NCBI GenBank assembly: GCA_021204285.1
Contig: JAJPZP010000023.1
Span: 1 to 17,978, forward strand
Direction: 5' to 3'
Source: Lachnospiraceae bacterium
GTDB taxonomy: Bacteria > Bacillota > Clostridia > Lachnospirales > Lachnospiraceae
DNA: 17,978 bases
Position numbers and translations under genes: made by a program. The notes beneath the pieces are model-generated. The model saw nothing but the letters and a program-made list of their open reading frames with translations. It had not been told where the DNA came from and searched no databases. This document shows, piece after piece, positions 1 to 7,035 of the stretch. The stretch's first letter is position 1. Each line of letters opens with the position of its first letter.

Positions 1-220
1 GCCGCAGAAAATTCATTCTTTTATAGCCCTGCTCCTTAAGTCTGGGATTTTCACAGAGCTTAAGACTTCCCGCAACATCAGACAATACCCTGACAGTTTC
101 TTCAAAATCGTCAAGAAGGCTTCCTGCCGCCTGTTCACTTTTCTTTTCAAAAAGCAAATATTGAATATAATTGTTCAGTTCATTTTCCGCATCCTCTGTC
201 ACTGTTACATTATAACCCAT
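1..220 (-). CDS. RelE/ParE-family toxin, 3' end cut by window edge
   Basis: This is the toxin partner of the antitoxin that precedes it. RelE/ParE toxins are small proteins that cleave mRNA on the ribosome or poison gyrase. Translating from the ATG at 220 gives MGYNVTVTEDAENEL, then a helical stretch with YLLFEKKSEQAA, then GSLKLCENPRLKEQGYKRMNF. This layout (an early strand, two helices and a PRLKE-GYKR strand) is typical of the RelE/ParE fold. About 73 residues are visible of an expected 95-110; the catalytic C-terminal strands lie beyond the edge. The start overlaps the antitoxin stop by 11 nt (ATGGGTTATAA), which implies translational coupling. Which sub-family it is (RelE or ParE) cannot be settled from this fragment. 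Confidence 0.8.
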   Translation of the reverse strand, partial: MGYNVTVTEDAENELNNYIQYLLFEKKSEQAAGSLLDDFEETVRVLSDVAGSLKLCENPRLKEQGYKRMNFLR

Positions 221-509
221 ACTTTGACCTCATGTCAGAAATGACACTCTTTGCATCCCGCTGCATTCCCTGTGCGCTATGCTCTCTCGCAATGCTGAGT
301 CGCTCCATTACCTCCTCTTCCGACATCACAGCAAGCGAACTCACATCTACCGGATTTCTCTTAATTTCAAAAGGAAAACCGTTATTCGCTACAGCCTGTG
401 TTAAAAAGATTCGAATTGCAGAGGTTGTATCCGTTCCTAAATCTTTAAAAAGTCTGTCGGACTTTTTCTTTAAATCATCATCTACTCTGATCTGAATTGT
501 ACTTGACAT
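210..509 (-). CDS. RelB/DinJ-family antitoxin
   Basis: A 99-residue antitoxin expected to neutralise the downstream toxin and to repress its own promoter as a ribbon-helix-helix DNA-binding protein. The N-terminus STIQIRVDDDLKKKSDRLF, followed by LGTDTTSAIRIFLTQAVANNGFPFEI, is the classic RelB/DinJ pattern: a beta strand, then two helices, then the GFPFE hinge. The C-terminal half (MSEEEVMERLSIAREHSAQG) is the charged helix that normally wraps the toxin. An in-frame ATG exists at 515, but ATG 509 is preferred because AGGAGG at 519-524 lies 9 nt from it and only 3 nt from the other. It forms an overlapping pair with the toxin gene at 1-220. Confidence 0.9.
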   Translation of the reverse strand: MSSTIQIRVDDDLKKKSDRLFKDLGTDTTSAIRIFLTQAVANNGFPFEIKRNPVDVSSLAVMSEEEVMERLSIAREHSAQGMQRDAKSVISDMRSKYGL

Positions 510-532
510 GTGCATGCACCTCCTTTTTTTCT

Positions 533-561
533 AATATAATGCAATTTCATTGTCAGGTCAT
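533..561 (-). promoter_or_regulatory. Candidate relB promoter
   Basis: Read on the minus strand, a -35-like ATGACC (556-561) and a -10-like TATATT (533-538) are separated by 17 nt. The predicted start, near 526, leaves a leader of about 16 nt that begins just before the AGGAGG. The -35 is weak (4 of 6). A perfect 10-bp palindrome, GTGCATGCAC (510-519), lies between the ribosome site and the chosen start codon and could be an operator. The promoter is plausible but not strong. Confidence 0.35.
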
Positions 562-588
562 TACTTTTTTATGCATTTATAATTTTTC

Positions 589-1845
589 TCAGATAAATTC
601 CACCGGAAGAGCTACCACATTCTCCTTCAGCCACAGCACAGCATCATACAGGCACACGATCACACCTGTCCCACGCTTTTTCTCCGGAATACGATCCAGC
701 ACATCGAACGCATTCGTCATGCTGAGCTTCGGATTCGCGGACATTTTAATTTCAACCGGATAAATCACGCCGTTCTGCTCGATCAGCAGATCAATCTCCG
801 ATTCGCGCTCCTGTCTCTGTCCATTCTCCGTAAACCTGCGCTTGTCCTTTCCTCTGTACCAGGACACGTACATCCGATAGTCCAGTCCAGCATTGGAGAA
901 GGATTTCAGGATTTCCGAGACGACAAAAGTCTCAAACAACGCGCCGGCCAGCGCGCCGTTTCTGGCAGTCTCCGCACTCTGATACCTCGTCAGGAAGCAT
1001 ACCAGGCCGGTGTCGCGAAAATACAGCTTCGGTGTCCGGATCGCCCGCTTCAGCGCAGAATTTGAAAATGGCTGCAGAATATAGACAATCCCGGACGCTT
1101 CAAGGAGCGAGATCCACTCCTTCACCGTCCCGACCGAAACCTCGACCTGCTCCGCGATGCTGGAATAGTTCAGCATCTGCCCGGTTCTGGCCGCTGCGGC
1201 AGTGAGAAACTGCGTGAACTTCAGCCTGTCCTTCACATTGCCCAGCTCATTGATGTCCCTGTCCAGATAGGTCTGAATATAGGATGAATAAAACGTCTGC
1301 CAGTCCACATTTTCATCCAGCAGTGCCGGATAACCGCCTCTGTGTATGATTTCCCAAATATCATCTATCCGCGTATACGTTTTTTCCCGCTCCTCAATAT
1401 AGCTTTCAGATGGAATGAAAGGCGCGTCAAACAGACAGTCCGTCAGTTCCCTCATGGAGAGACCGGCCAGTTCCAGTATCGCGATTCTTCCCGCCAGAGA
1501 CTCCGATACATTTCTCATCAGATGATACTGCTGCGAACCGGTGAGCAGGAAGCGTCCCTTCTCGTCGCTTCTGTCGCATTCTATTTTGATATAGGGAAAC
1601 AGCTCTGCAATGTACTGCACCTCATCCAGCACGATCGGCGGCCTGTTGTTCCGGAAAAACAGGCCCGGCTCGGCCTTCGTCTCCGCCAGAAGGAGCGGAT
1701 CGTCAAAGGTGACATATTTCCTGTCCTGATAGAGATGCTGCAGCACCGTTGATTTCCCGACCTGCCTCGGTCCCGTCAACAGAACGCTCTTGAACCCCTT
1801 TTCTGTTTTCTGAATCAGGTTTTCGATTGTACGAGTTTTATACAT
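589..1845 (-). CDS. AAA+ ATPase, AAA_14/DUF4143 family (first copy)
   Basis: A 418-residue P-loop ATPase. Walker A is GPRQVGKST (about 25-33), Walker B is PIVLDEVQY (about 70-78), and a sensor-like LLTGSQ is near 101-105. The middle is the DUF4143 region, including LYFRDTGLVCFL. The C-terminus carries EIDLLIEQNG with VEIK (about 350-367), the acidic/E-x-K pattern of a PD-(D/E)XK nuclease-like fold. Proteins of this architecture are widespread in gut Clostridia and Bacteroidota, and their role is not established. The ATG is preceded by a GGAGAGGAG ribosome site, and a strong promoter lies just upstream. It is transcribed toward the toxin-antitoxin pair but is separate from it. It is only a distant relative of the ATPase at 2816-4150. 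Confidence 0.9.
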   Translation of the reverse strand: MYKTRTIENLIQKTEKGFKSVLLTGPRQVGKSTVLQHLYQDRKYVTFDDPLLLAETKAEPGLFFRNNRPPIVLDEVQYIAELFPYIKIECDRSDEKGRFLLTGSQQYHLMRNVSESLAGRIAILELAGLSMRELTDCLFDAPFIPSESYIEEREKTYTRIDDIWEIIHRGGYPALLDENVDWQTFYSSYIQTYLDRDINELGNVKDRLKFTQFLTAAAARTGQMLNYSSIAEQVEVSVGTVKEWISLLEASGIVYILQPFSNSALKRAIRTPKLYFRDTGLVCFLTRYQSAETARNGALAGALFETFVVSEILKSFSNAGLDYRMYVSWYRGKDKRRFTENGQRQERESEIDLLIEQNGVIYPVEIKMSANPKLSMTNAFDVLDRIPEKKRGTGVIVCLYDAVLWLKENVVALPVEFI

Positions 1846-1861
1846 GCTCCTCTCCTTTGCG

Positions 1862-1906
1862 ACTAATTTTTATTTGTATTATAAATTAGTTGTGTCAAAA
1901 TAGCAA
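1862..1906 (-). promoter_or_regulatory. Promoter with overlapping inverted repeat, for the first AAA+ ATPase
   Basis: On the minus strand, -35 TTGCTA (1901-1906) and a perfect -10 TATAAT (1878-1883) are separated by 17 nt. The pair ACTAATTT (1862-1869) and AAATTAGT (1883-1890) forms a perfect 8-bp inverted repeat with a 13-nt gap. It brackets the region from the edge of the -10 to the start site, where a repressor site would sit. The rest of the 1846-2034 gap is AT-rich and should also carry the promoter of the divergent gene at 2035, for which I see no convincing -35/-10 pair. Confidence 0.65.
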
Positions 1907-2034
1907 GGCGCAGTTTTACGAGCTCTTCTTTCTCTCCAAACATTGTCTTTTCATGACACACATGCTAAGATTATATCTGAAGTACATTGTTCTTCCATGA
2001 TTTCATAATCAGAGAAAAATATTGAGGTGTTAAA

Positions 2035-2751
2035 ATGTACAAAGAAACGGAGCTTGCCTTAAAGAAAATCATTGACAGAAAAGGAATTTCCTGTTTGACT
2101 ACAGAGGCTTATACCATATATAGGGAATTGTTGAACTCTGATGCTGCGGATGAACGCTTATCCCGATTGATACTCCTTACGCTCCTGGCCGGCACGGCGC
2201 AGAAAGCTACTTTAGGCGTGGAAAAATTATCCGATTATATTCAAACAGAATGTTGTCTCAAAAAGTCCACATCTGATGACCTGGCCCTTCTGTATACATC
2301 TTTGTTCTGCGCCGAGAATCAAAAGGAATGGGCTGATAAACAGGATTCCGGGCTCAAGGACTTTTATAATCAAAAATGGCAGTTCGATCTGGATGCTTAC
2401 AGCGAATGGCACAGCAGCGGCGTATATGTAGAGGCTCGATTCCATACGACGACGAAGCTCACGGTCAGTGACCGTTCTCTGGTAAAGAAGGAAATGAAAA
2501 AGCAGCTTGAAAAGAATCCTTTTACCACCTCAGAAGTAATATTCAGACATTTCAAGGAGATATTGCAGGCCACTCTGGATAAAGACTTTGAATATTATGC
2601 GACATGTGAAGAATATTATCCACCTGTAGCGGAAGATTATGTTATCAACTATGAAGATTTGCTAAAGAACTTTTGTAAACAGTACGGATTTTCAATACTA
2701 TCCTGTGAATGCGATGGGGAAACGTCTGACTATATTCCAGAGTTCTGGTAA
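2035..2751 (+). CDS. Hypothetical protein of unknown function
   Basis: I do not recognise this 238-residue protein. It has a ribosome site GAGGTG ending 5 nt before the ATG, and it is intact and uninterrupted. No signal peptide, membrane segment or P-loop is visible. Residues 1-115 read as a helical domain. Residues 116-238 look mixed alpha/beta, with the segment SSGVYVEARFHTTTKL as probable strands and a long charged helix (LVKKEMKKQLEKNP) after it. The C-terminal third is rich in acidic and aromatic residues (YYATCEEYYPPVAEDY) and ends in tryptophan. Six cysteines are scattered and form no obvious metal motif. It is the only plus-strand gene in the accessory block and is divergent from one AAA+ ATPase and convergent with the other. 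Base composition is clearly more AT-rich than in the core operons, consistent with acquired DNA. Confidence 0.75.
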   Translation: MYKETELALKKIIDRKGISCLTTEAYTIYRELLNSDAADERLSRLILLTLLAGTAQKATLGVEKLSDYIQTECCLKKSTSDDLALLYTSLFCAENQKEWADKQDSGLKDFYNQKWQFDLDAYSEWHSSGVYVEARFHTTTKLTVSDRSLVKKEMKKQLEKNPFTTSEVIFRHFKEILQATLDKDFEYYATCEEYYPPVAEDYVINYEDLLKNFCKQYGFSILSCECDGETSDYIPEFW

Positions 2752-2761
2752 ATCTTGTTGA

Positions 2762-2800
2762 ACAATGCTCCTCATGAGTTTCATGCATGAAGAGCATTGT
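2762..2800. terminator. Hairpin between convergent genes, possible bidirectional terminator
   Basis: ACAATGCTC (2762-2770) pairs perfectly with GAGCATTGT (2792-2800). After one mismatch, TCATG (2772-2776) pairs with CATGA (2786-2790), leaving a 9-nt loop. It lies between the stop codons of two convergent genes (2751 and 2816), where a two-way terminator is expected. Neither side has a proper T-run, so intrinsic termination is uncertain; the structure itself is clear. Confidence 0.5.
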
Positions 2801-2815
2801 AATCTCGCTCGAAAA

Positions 2816-4150
2816 TCAGGGGTGAGAAAGAAACGACGCCATATAAACCGGCAGATAATCAAGGCCGTCTTTTCGATCCACATCCTTCTGCGAAAGGACA
2901 TAACATCCATCCAGATGCTTCGAATAACGCCTTTGAAACTCTGTCAGGGATTCATGCCTGCCGATGCCCGAGGACTTCACTTCGACCGCAGAAACCTTCG
3001 CCCCCTGAGACAGCAGGAAATCCACCTCATAGTAATGTGTGCTGCCCTCTTTTTCCCATGTATGGTAATACAGCTCTCTCCCACTCGCTGCCAGCATCTG
3101 TGCGACAAGATTTTCATAGAGATACCCCAGATTCGCCGGAAGTTTATCTGACAGCAGCTTTGCGTAGATTTCATTTTCTGTCGCAGGCCGGTCTATAAAT
3201 AACAAAGTGACGAACAGTCCCGTATCCGCAAGATACAGTTTATAGCTGTCCAGATCCTTCGTGAGGGAAAGACTCACCCTCGGATCAGCGGAATTGTAAG
3301 ACGGGAGTACCGTTCTGGAGTCGATCAGGTCATACAGCAACCGGTCTTCCGCGGAGGATTTCTTCTTTCCCAGTGCTGTGGATATCCGGTATTTCCTGAC
3401 GTCCCGGGCAAGCTGCGCCGGTATGGCGCGATACATGGCCGCCAGCCTGCCCGAAGCATCGATTTTTTTGAAATCCTCCTCATACAGGTAGATGATCTGT
3501 CTCTTGACCTGATCGATCATGGAAAAATTACTTCCTTCGACATAAGCCTCCACCGCCTGCGGCATACCTCCGACCGCCATATACAGCCTGACGTCCCGCA
3601 TCAGCTTCCGGTTTACCTGCTGACCAACACTTTCGTGCGTCTCATAAAGGCTCCTCAGCAGAGAATAATTTCCGCCCACCGCAGCGCAAAACTCCTCATA
3701 ATCCATAGGATAGACCTGTATTTTCATCTCCTCGGATGGAATCAGGATATCCTTCACATTCTTCTTTATTGAGATCAGAGAACCGGTCTCAATATAATGA
3801 TATCTCCCATCCTTCACCAGATGTTTAATTGCCTGACGCGCTCTGGGATAAAGCTGTACCTCATCAAAAATAATGACCGACTCGCGTTGATACAGGCTGA
3901 CCCCTGTGACCGCCTGCAGCCGCAGGAAAAACACATCTGGATTATGAATATCGTCAAAACAGGACAGGATCGCCTGAGAGGCCATGGAAAAATCAATCAG
4001 AATGTACGATCTGTACTCATTTTTTGCGAAATGTTCCGCAATCGTCGATTTCCCGACACGCCTTGCTCCCTCCAACAGCACGGCATAATGATCCGCATAA
4101 TTCTCCTTCCACTCCAGCAGTTTTCTGTAGGCTTTTCTCTCAAAATACAT
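2816..4150 (-). CDS. AAA+ ATPase, AAA_14/DUF4143 family (second copy)
   Basis: A 444-residue P-loop ATPase starting MYFERKAYRKLLEWK. Walker A is GARRVGKST (about 28-36) and Walker B is VIIFDEVQLYPRAR. A sensor region reads YHYIETGSLISI. The DUF4143 core contains YKLYLADTGLFVTLL, and the C-terminus contains EVDFLLSQGAKVSAVEVKSSG, the PD-(D/E)XK-like pattern. The frame opens at a TTG at 4204, but ATG 4150 is chosen: it follows GGGGTGAGGGC, and a candidate promoter at 4176-4204 would put the TTG inside its -35. It shares the architecture of the ATPase at 589-1845 but little sequence outside the motifs, so the two are not a recent duplication. Role unknown for the family. Confidence 0.9.
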   Translation of the reverse strand: MYFERKAYRKLLEWKENYADHYAVLLEGARRVGKSTIAEHFAKNEYRSYILIDFSMASQAILSCFDDIHNPDVFFLRLQAVTGVSLYQRESVIIFDEVQLYPRARQAIKHLVKDGRYHYIETGSLISIKKNVKDILIPSEEMKIQVYPMDYEEFCAAVGGNYSLLRSLYETHESVGQQVNRKLMRDVRLYMAVGGMPQAVEAYVEGSNFSMIDQVKRQIIYLYEEDFKKIDASGRLAAMYRAIPAQLARDVRKYRISTALGKKKSSAEDRLLYDLIDSRTVLPSYNSADPRVSLSLTKDLDSYKLYLADTGLFVTLLFIDRPATENEIYAKLLSDKLPANLGYLYENLVAQMLAASGRELYYHTWEKEGSTHYYEVDFLLSQGAKVSAVEVKSSGIGRHESLTEFQRRYSKHLDGCYVLSQKDVDRKDGLDYLPVYMASFLSHP

Positions 4151-4175
4151 GCCCTCACCCCCCGATATATAAAAC

Positions 4176-4204
4176 AGGATACCATCGACCCGACGTTTCT
4201 TCAA
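4176..4204 (-). promoter_or_regulatory. Candidate promoter of the second AAA+ ATPase
   Basis: Minus strand: -35 TTGAAG (4199-4204), 17-nt spacer, -10 TATCCT (4176-4181). The predicted start, near 4169, gives a leader of about 20 nt to the ATG at 4150. The TTGAAG belongs to the tandem repeat just upstream, so the repeat supplies the -35 of this gene. Confidence 0.5.
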
Positions 4205-4274
4205 GATTTAATTTTCGAAAATATGGCATTTCTTCAGGATTTTATTTTTGAAAATATGGCATTTCTTCAATATT
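4196..4274. repeat. 33-bp tandem repeat, about 2.4 copies
   Basis: Two adjacent 33-bp units, 4196-4228 and 4229-4261, each begin TTTCTTCA and end GAAAATATGGCA. They differ at only a few positions in the middle. A partial third unit (TTTCTTCAATATT) runs into 4274, next to the stop codon of the penicillin-binding protein gene. The tract is very AT-rich compared with the operon on its right. Confidence 0.85.
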
Positions 4275-5723
4275 TCACTGCGCGTAATATGCCTCAAAGA
4301 TCTTTTTCGCGATCGGCACGGCGTACTCGCTGCCGGAACCTGCGCCCTCGACGAGGACGACCACCACCAGGTCCTCCTTCTCGCCGCTTACATAGCCGGT
4401 GAACCAGGCGTGACTCTCATTTTTATTGCTGGAATACTCGGCGGTGCCGGTCTTTCCGTAGACGGTATAGTCATCGCTTTGCAGCGCGGTGCCGGTGCCG
4501 TACTCCACGACAGCGTGCAGGTAGCTCTGCAGCGCGGAAGCTTCCTGCGACGTCATGAGACTGCCATAAGTGGATGTCGAATAGGTCTCAACGAGCGTGC
4601 CGGTATAGTTCTCCGTCCGTTCGAGGAAGCGCGGCGTCATCAGCACGCCGTCGTTCGCGATCGCGGACATGATGAGCGCCATGTGCATCGGCGTCACAAG
4701 GGTCTCGCCCTGCCCGATCGCCGTCATCATGCGAATTGCCTCGGAGTCTGACTCTGAAAGAGAAAAGGAACTCTGATTATATGTCAGGGAAACCGGCAGC
4801 TCCATGTCAAAGAGAAGCTGCTTTGCCAGCTTTTGGAACGAATCCACATCAAGGCTGCTGCCAATGTCCGCGAAGGCGCTGTTGCAGGACTCGGCGAAGG
4901 CCCCCTCCAGATCGAGCTCCCCGTGCGCCGTCCCGTGATAGCAGCTGATCGAGGTATCCCCGACCGGGATCTTCCCGTCGCAATCATAGAAATAATCGCT
5001 GCCGTCCATGTTATTTTCCCGCAGATACTCAAGCAGTGTGATCGTCTTGAACGTGGAGCCGGGCGCATAGAGTCCCTGCGTCGCGCGGTTCAGCAGCACA
5101 CCGTCGTCGGAATTACTCAAAGTACTCCAGTTTGCAGCAACCGTGCCCGGATCGTAGTCCGGCTTCGACACCATCGCGCGCACATTTCCCGTGGAGGCCT
5201 CCATGACAATCACCGCCCCGTCATTCGTCCCCAGCGCGTCATGCGCAACGGTCTGCAGCTCGACGTCAAGCGTCGTCACCAGACTGTCGCCTGTATTCTT
5301 CTGTCCCCTGATTTCGTTAAGAAAACGCTCTACAAAATAGGCATTGGAATTGATGAGCTGGAAATTCCCGAGCTCCTCGATCCCGGTCTTGCCATACTCG
5401 GAATAGCCGAGTACCTGGGAAAATGTACAGCCATAGGGATAAACGCGCTTTTCCGTCCCATCGTCGCTCACCTCTGTGTACGCGAGCACTTCCCCTCCCG
5501 TCGCCAGGATGCTGCCGCGTATGACCTCATCCTCGAGGATTTCCAGTCTCGCGTTATAGGAATTGTTGATCACACTGCGGCTCTGCGTCGCCTGAAACCA
5601 GCCAAGGTACGCGATCAGCAGCGCAAAAATGCCCGTAAAAAGCAGCAGGACATTCGTATATTCCCGCTTACTCTTCTTTTTTCCCTTTTTTTTCGATTTT
5701 TTCTGCTTTTCCTCGCCTGTCAT
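4275..5723 (-). CDS. Class B penicillin-binding protein (PbpA/FtsI type transpeptidase)
   Basis: A 482-residue membrane-anchored D,D-transpeptidase that cross-links peptidoglycan. It has a very basic cytoplasmic tail (1-22), one membrane helix (about 23-43), a short pedestal domain, then the transpeptidase domain. The three catalytic motifs are present: S223-TFK (in YAPGSTFKT), S279-C-N, and K424-T-G (in VYGKTGTAEY). The ATG has GAGGTG 8 nt upstream. The start lies within the reading frame that would encode the C-terminal tail of the preceding ftsW-like gene, the usual partnership of a SEDS polymerase with its cognate class B PBP. At 482 residues it is shorter than E. coli FtsI or PBP2, which fits the compact PbpA-type proteins of Clostridia. 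It is the last gene of the operon; no terminator is visible after it. Confidence 0.93.
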   Translation of the reverse strand: MTGEEKQKKSKKKGKKKSKREYTNVLLLFTGIFALLIAYLGWFQATQSRSVINNSYNARLEILEDEVIRGSILATGGEVLAYTEVSDDGTEKRVYPYGCTFSQVLGYSEYGKTGIEELGNFQLINSNAYFVERFLNEIRGQKNTGDSLVTTLDVELQTVAHDALGTNDGAVIVMEASTGNVRAMVSKPDYDPGTVAANWSTLSNSDDGVLLNRATQGLYAPGSTFKTITLLEYLRENNMDGSDYFYDCDGKIPVGDTSISCYHGTAHGELDLEGAFAESCNSAFADIGSSLDVDSFQKLAKQLLFDMELPVSLTYNQSSFSLSESDSEAIRMMTAIGQGETLVTPMHMALIMSAIANDGVLMTPRFLERTENYTGTLVETYSTSTYGSLMTSQEASALQSYLHAVVEYGTGTALQSDDYTVYGKTGTAEYSSNKNESHAWFTGYVSGEKEDLVVVVLVEGAGSGSEYAVPIAKKIFEAYYAQ

Positions 5724-5775
5724 ATTCAGCCACCTCGTCGCTGCGTTTCAAATACATGCCCTGGATGATCGCCTA
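5668..5775 (-). other. In-frame amber codon and intact downstream tail of the ftsW-like gene
   Basis: The TAG at 5773-5775 follows GGSSLLSTFVM in the ftsW-like frame. The same frame then continues for 34 codons to a TAA at 5668-5670, reading AIIQGMYLKRSDEVAEYDRR and then a lysine- and glutamate-rich tail. An IIQGMY-type end to helix 10 followed by a charged tail is what homologues in this group normally have. So the tail is real coding sequence placed behind a stop. It overlaps the penicillin-binding protein start by 56 nt. Confidence 0.8.
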
Positions 5776-7029
5776 CATCACGAAAGTCGACAGTAAGGAG
5801 CTCCCGCCATAACTGACAAAGGGAAGCGTCACACCTGTGGAGGGAATGAATTTGATCACTCCGCCCACGCACAGAAACACCTGGAACGTCAGCATCGTCC
5901 CCAGTCCGAGCGCCACCAGCTTGTAATAGCTGTCCTTCAGACACATCGCGATATTGATAATCATATAAAAACTGCACAGATAAACAAAAATCAGGATGAT
6001 CGCGAACAGAATGCCCAGCTCCTCCGCGATCGCCGCAAAAATAAAATCCTCCTCGACCACCGGGATCTTGTAAGGCATGCCCTGCCCGATCCCCATGCCG
6101 AACCAGCCGCCCGTGCCGATTGCGAACAGAGACTGCGTGATCTGATAGCCCTCATTGTCGATGACCGAGAAGGGATCGCTCCAGGCCAGCACCCGCGTCT
6201 GCACATGAGCAAACAGCTTCCAGGCGACCCAGGCCGCCCCACTCCCGGCGATCAGTCCCGCGAAGAACCAGAGCGGCTGCTTCGTCGCGACGTAGAGCAT
6301 CACCAGATAGGTCACAAAAAAAATCAGCGCACCGCCGAGATCCTTTGAAGCGACGAGCACCAGCACGTAGGCTGCCGCCAGCGCCGTAGTCAGTGCGACC
6401 TGCCGGAAGCTTCGGTCCTCCCGCAGCATCCCGGCCACGAAGAAGATGAACAGAATCTTCACAAACTCCGAGGGTTGGAAAGAAACGCCGAGGATCGTGA
6501 TCGTGAGTTTCGCGCCCGAGCTGACCGTTCCGGCAATCAACACCACAAGCAGCAGCAGGAAACCCACCACACCGTAGAACCAGTGAAGATCACGGAGCTT
6601 CCCCACCTTCCGGATAATCAGCGGGATCAGGAAGGTCAGTCCCATCGCAAGCACCGCGATCTCGAACTGTCGCTCCGCCTTATCGAAGGACAGGCGCGCC
6701 AGCATCAGGAAGCCGACACTCAGCAGCATGACCAGATTGTGGTTTAAAAGCTTATCCTCCTTCGGGTAGATCACATGATGCAGGATCAGGAAAGCGAGGA
6801 ACAGCAGCACCTGCACGCCGTAAAAGTAAATGATTTCTTCATTTTCCGTATTCAGATACAATACCAGATTTCCCAGAAAATGCATTCCGAAAAAGAGCAC
6901 ATTCTGCTGCCAGAGCGACGCGCGCTTTTCGTCCTCAGGCTTGCGCACAAGACGAAAGCCCAACAGCGTATGCAGACCCAGAAAAAGAATCATGGCATAT
7001 TTGGATAATTCGGTAATCACATTGACCAT
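5773..7029 (-). CDS. FtsW/RodA/SpoVE-family SEDS glycan polymerase, ends at in-frame amber
   Basis: A polytopic membrane protein that polymerises lipid II into glycan strands with its partner transpeptidase. The 418 residues up to the stop contain multiple hydrophobic helices, the FQPSEFVKI motif (about 184-192), the catalytic aspartate region VASKDLGGAL (D230), and the extracytoplasmic motif PSTGVTLPFVSYGGSS (397-411). The stop falls inside the last helix. With the downstream tail (5668-5772) the protein would be about 453 residues, the usual length. The ATG has GGAG upstream and starts 6 nt after the U32 gene stop. Whether the product acts in division, elongation or sporulation cannot be told. 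As read, it probably lacks helix 10 and may be impaired or made by readthrough. A sequence error is also possible. Confidence 0.88.
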   Translation of the reverse strand: MVNVITELSKYAMILFLGLHTLLGFRLVRKPEDEKRASLWQQNVLFFGMHFLGNLVLYLNTENEEIIYFYGVQVLLFLAFLILHHVIYPKEDKLLNHNLVMLLSVGFLMLARLSFDKAERQFEIAVLAMGLTFLIPLIIRKVGKLRDLHWFYGVVGFLLLLVVLIAGTVSSGAKLTITILGVSFQPSEFVKILFIFFVAGMLREDRSFRQVALTTALAAAYVLVLVASKDLGGALIFFVTYLVMLYVATKQPLWFFAGLIAGSGAAWVAWKLFAHVQTRVLAWSDPFSVIDNEGYQITQSLFAIGTGGWFGMGIGQGMPYKIPVVEEDFIFAAIAEELGILFAIILIFVYLCSFYMIINIAMCLKDSYYKLVALGLGTMLTFQVFLCVGGVIKFIPSTGVTLPFVSYGGSSLLSTFVM

Positions 7030-7035
7030 CGTCCG

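Noticed and set aside
4151..4204. TTG at 4204 as the start of the second AAA+ ATPase
   Set aside because: The extra 18 residues are not family-like, the TTG is inside the predicted -35, and ATG 4150 has a better ribosome site.
4833..5768. Plus-strand open frame of 311 codons over the penicillin-binding protein
   Set aside because: Antisense to a gene with all three transpeptidase motifs; no family resemblance of its own.
5773..5775. Amber codon reassignment (pyrrolysine or recoded genetic code)
   Set aside because: TAG is used as an ordinary terminal stop in the histidine kinase gene here, no other gene has an internal TAG, and FtsW is not a known pyrrolysine protein.
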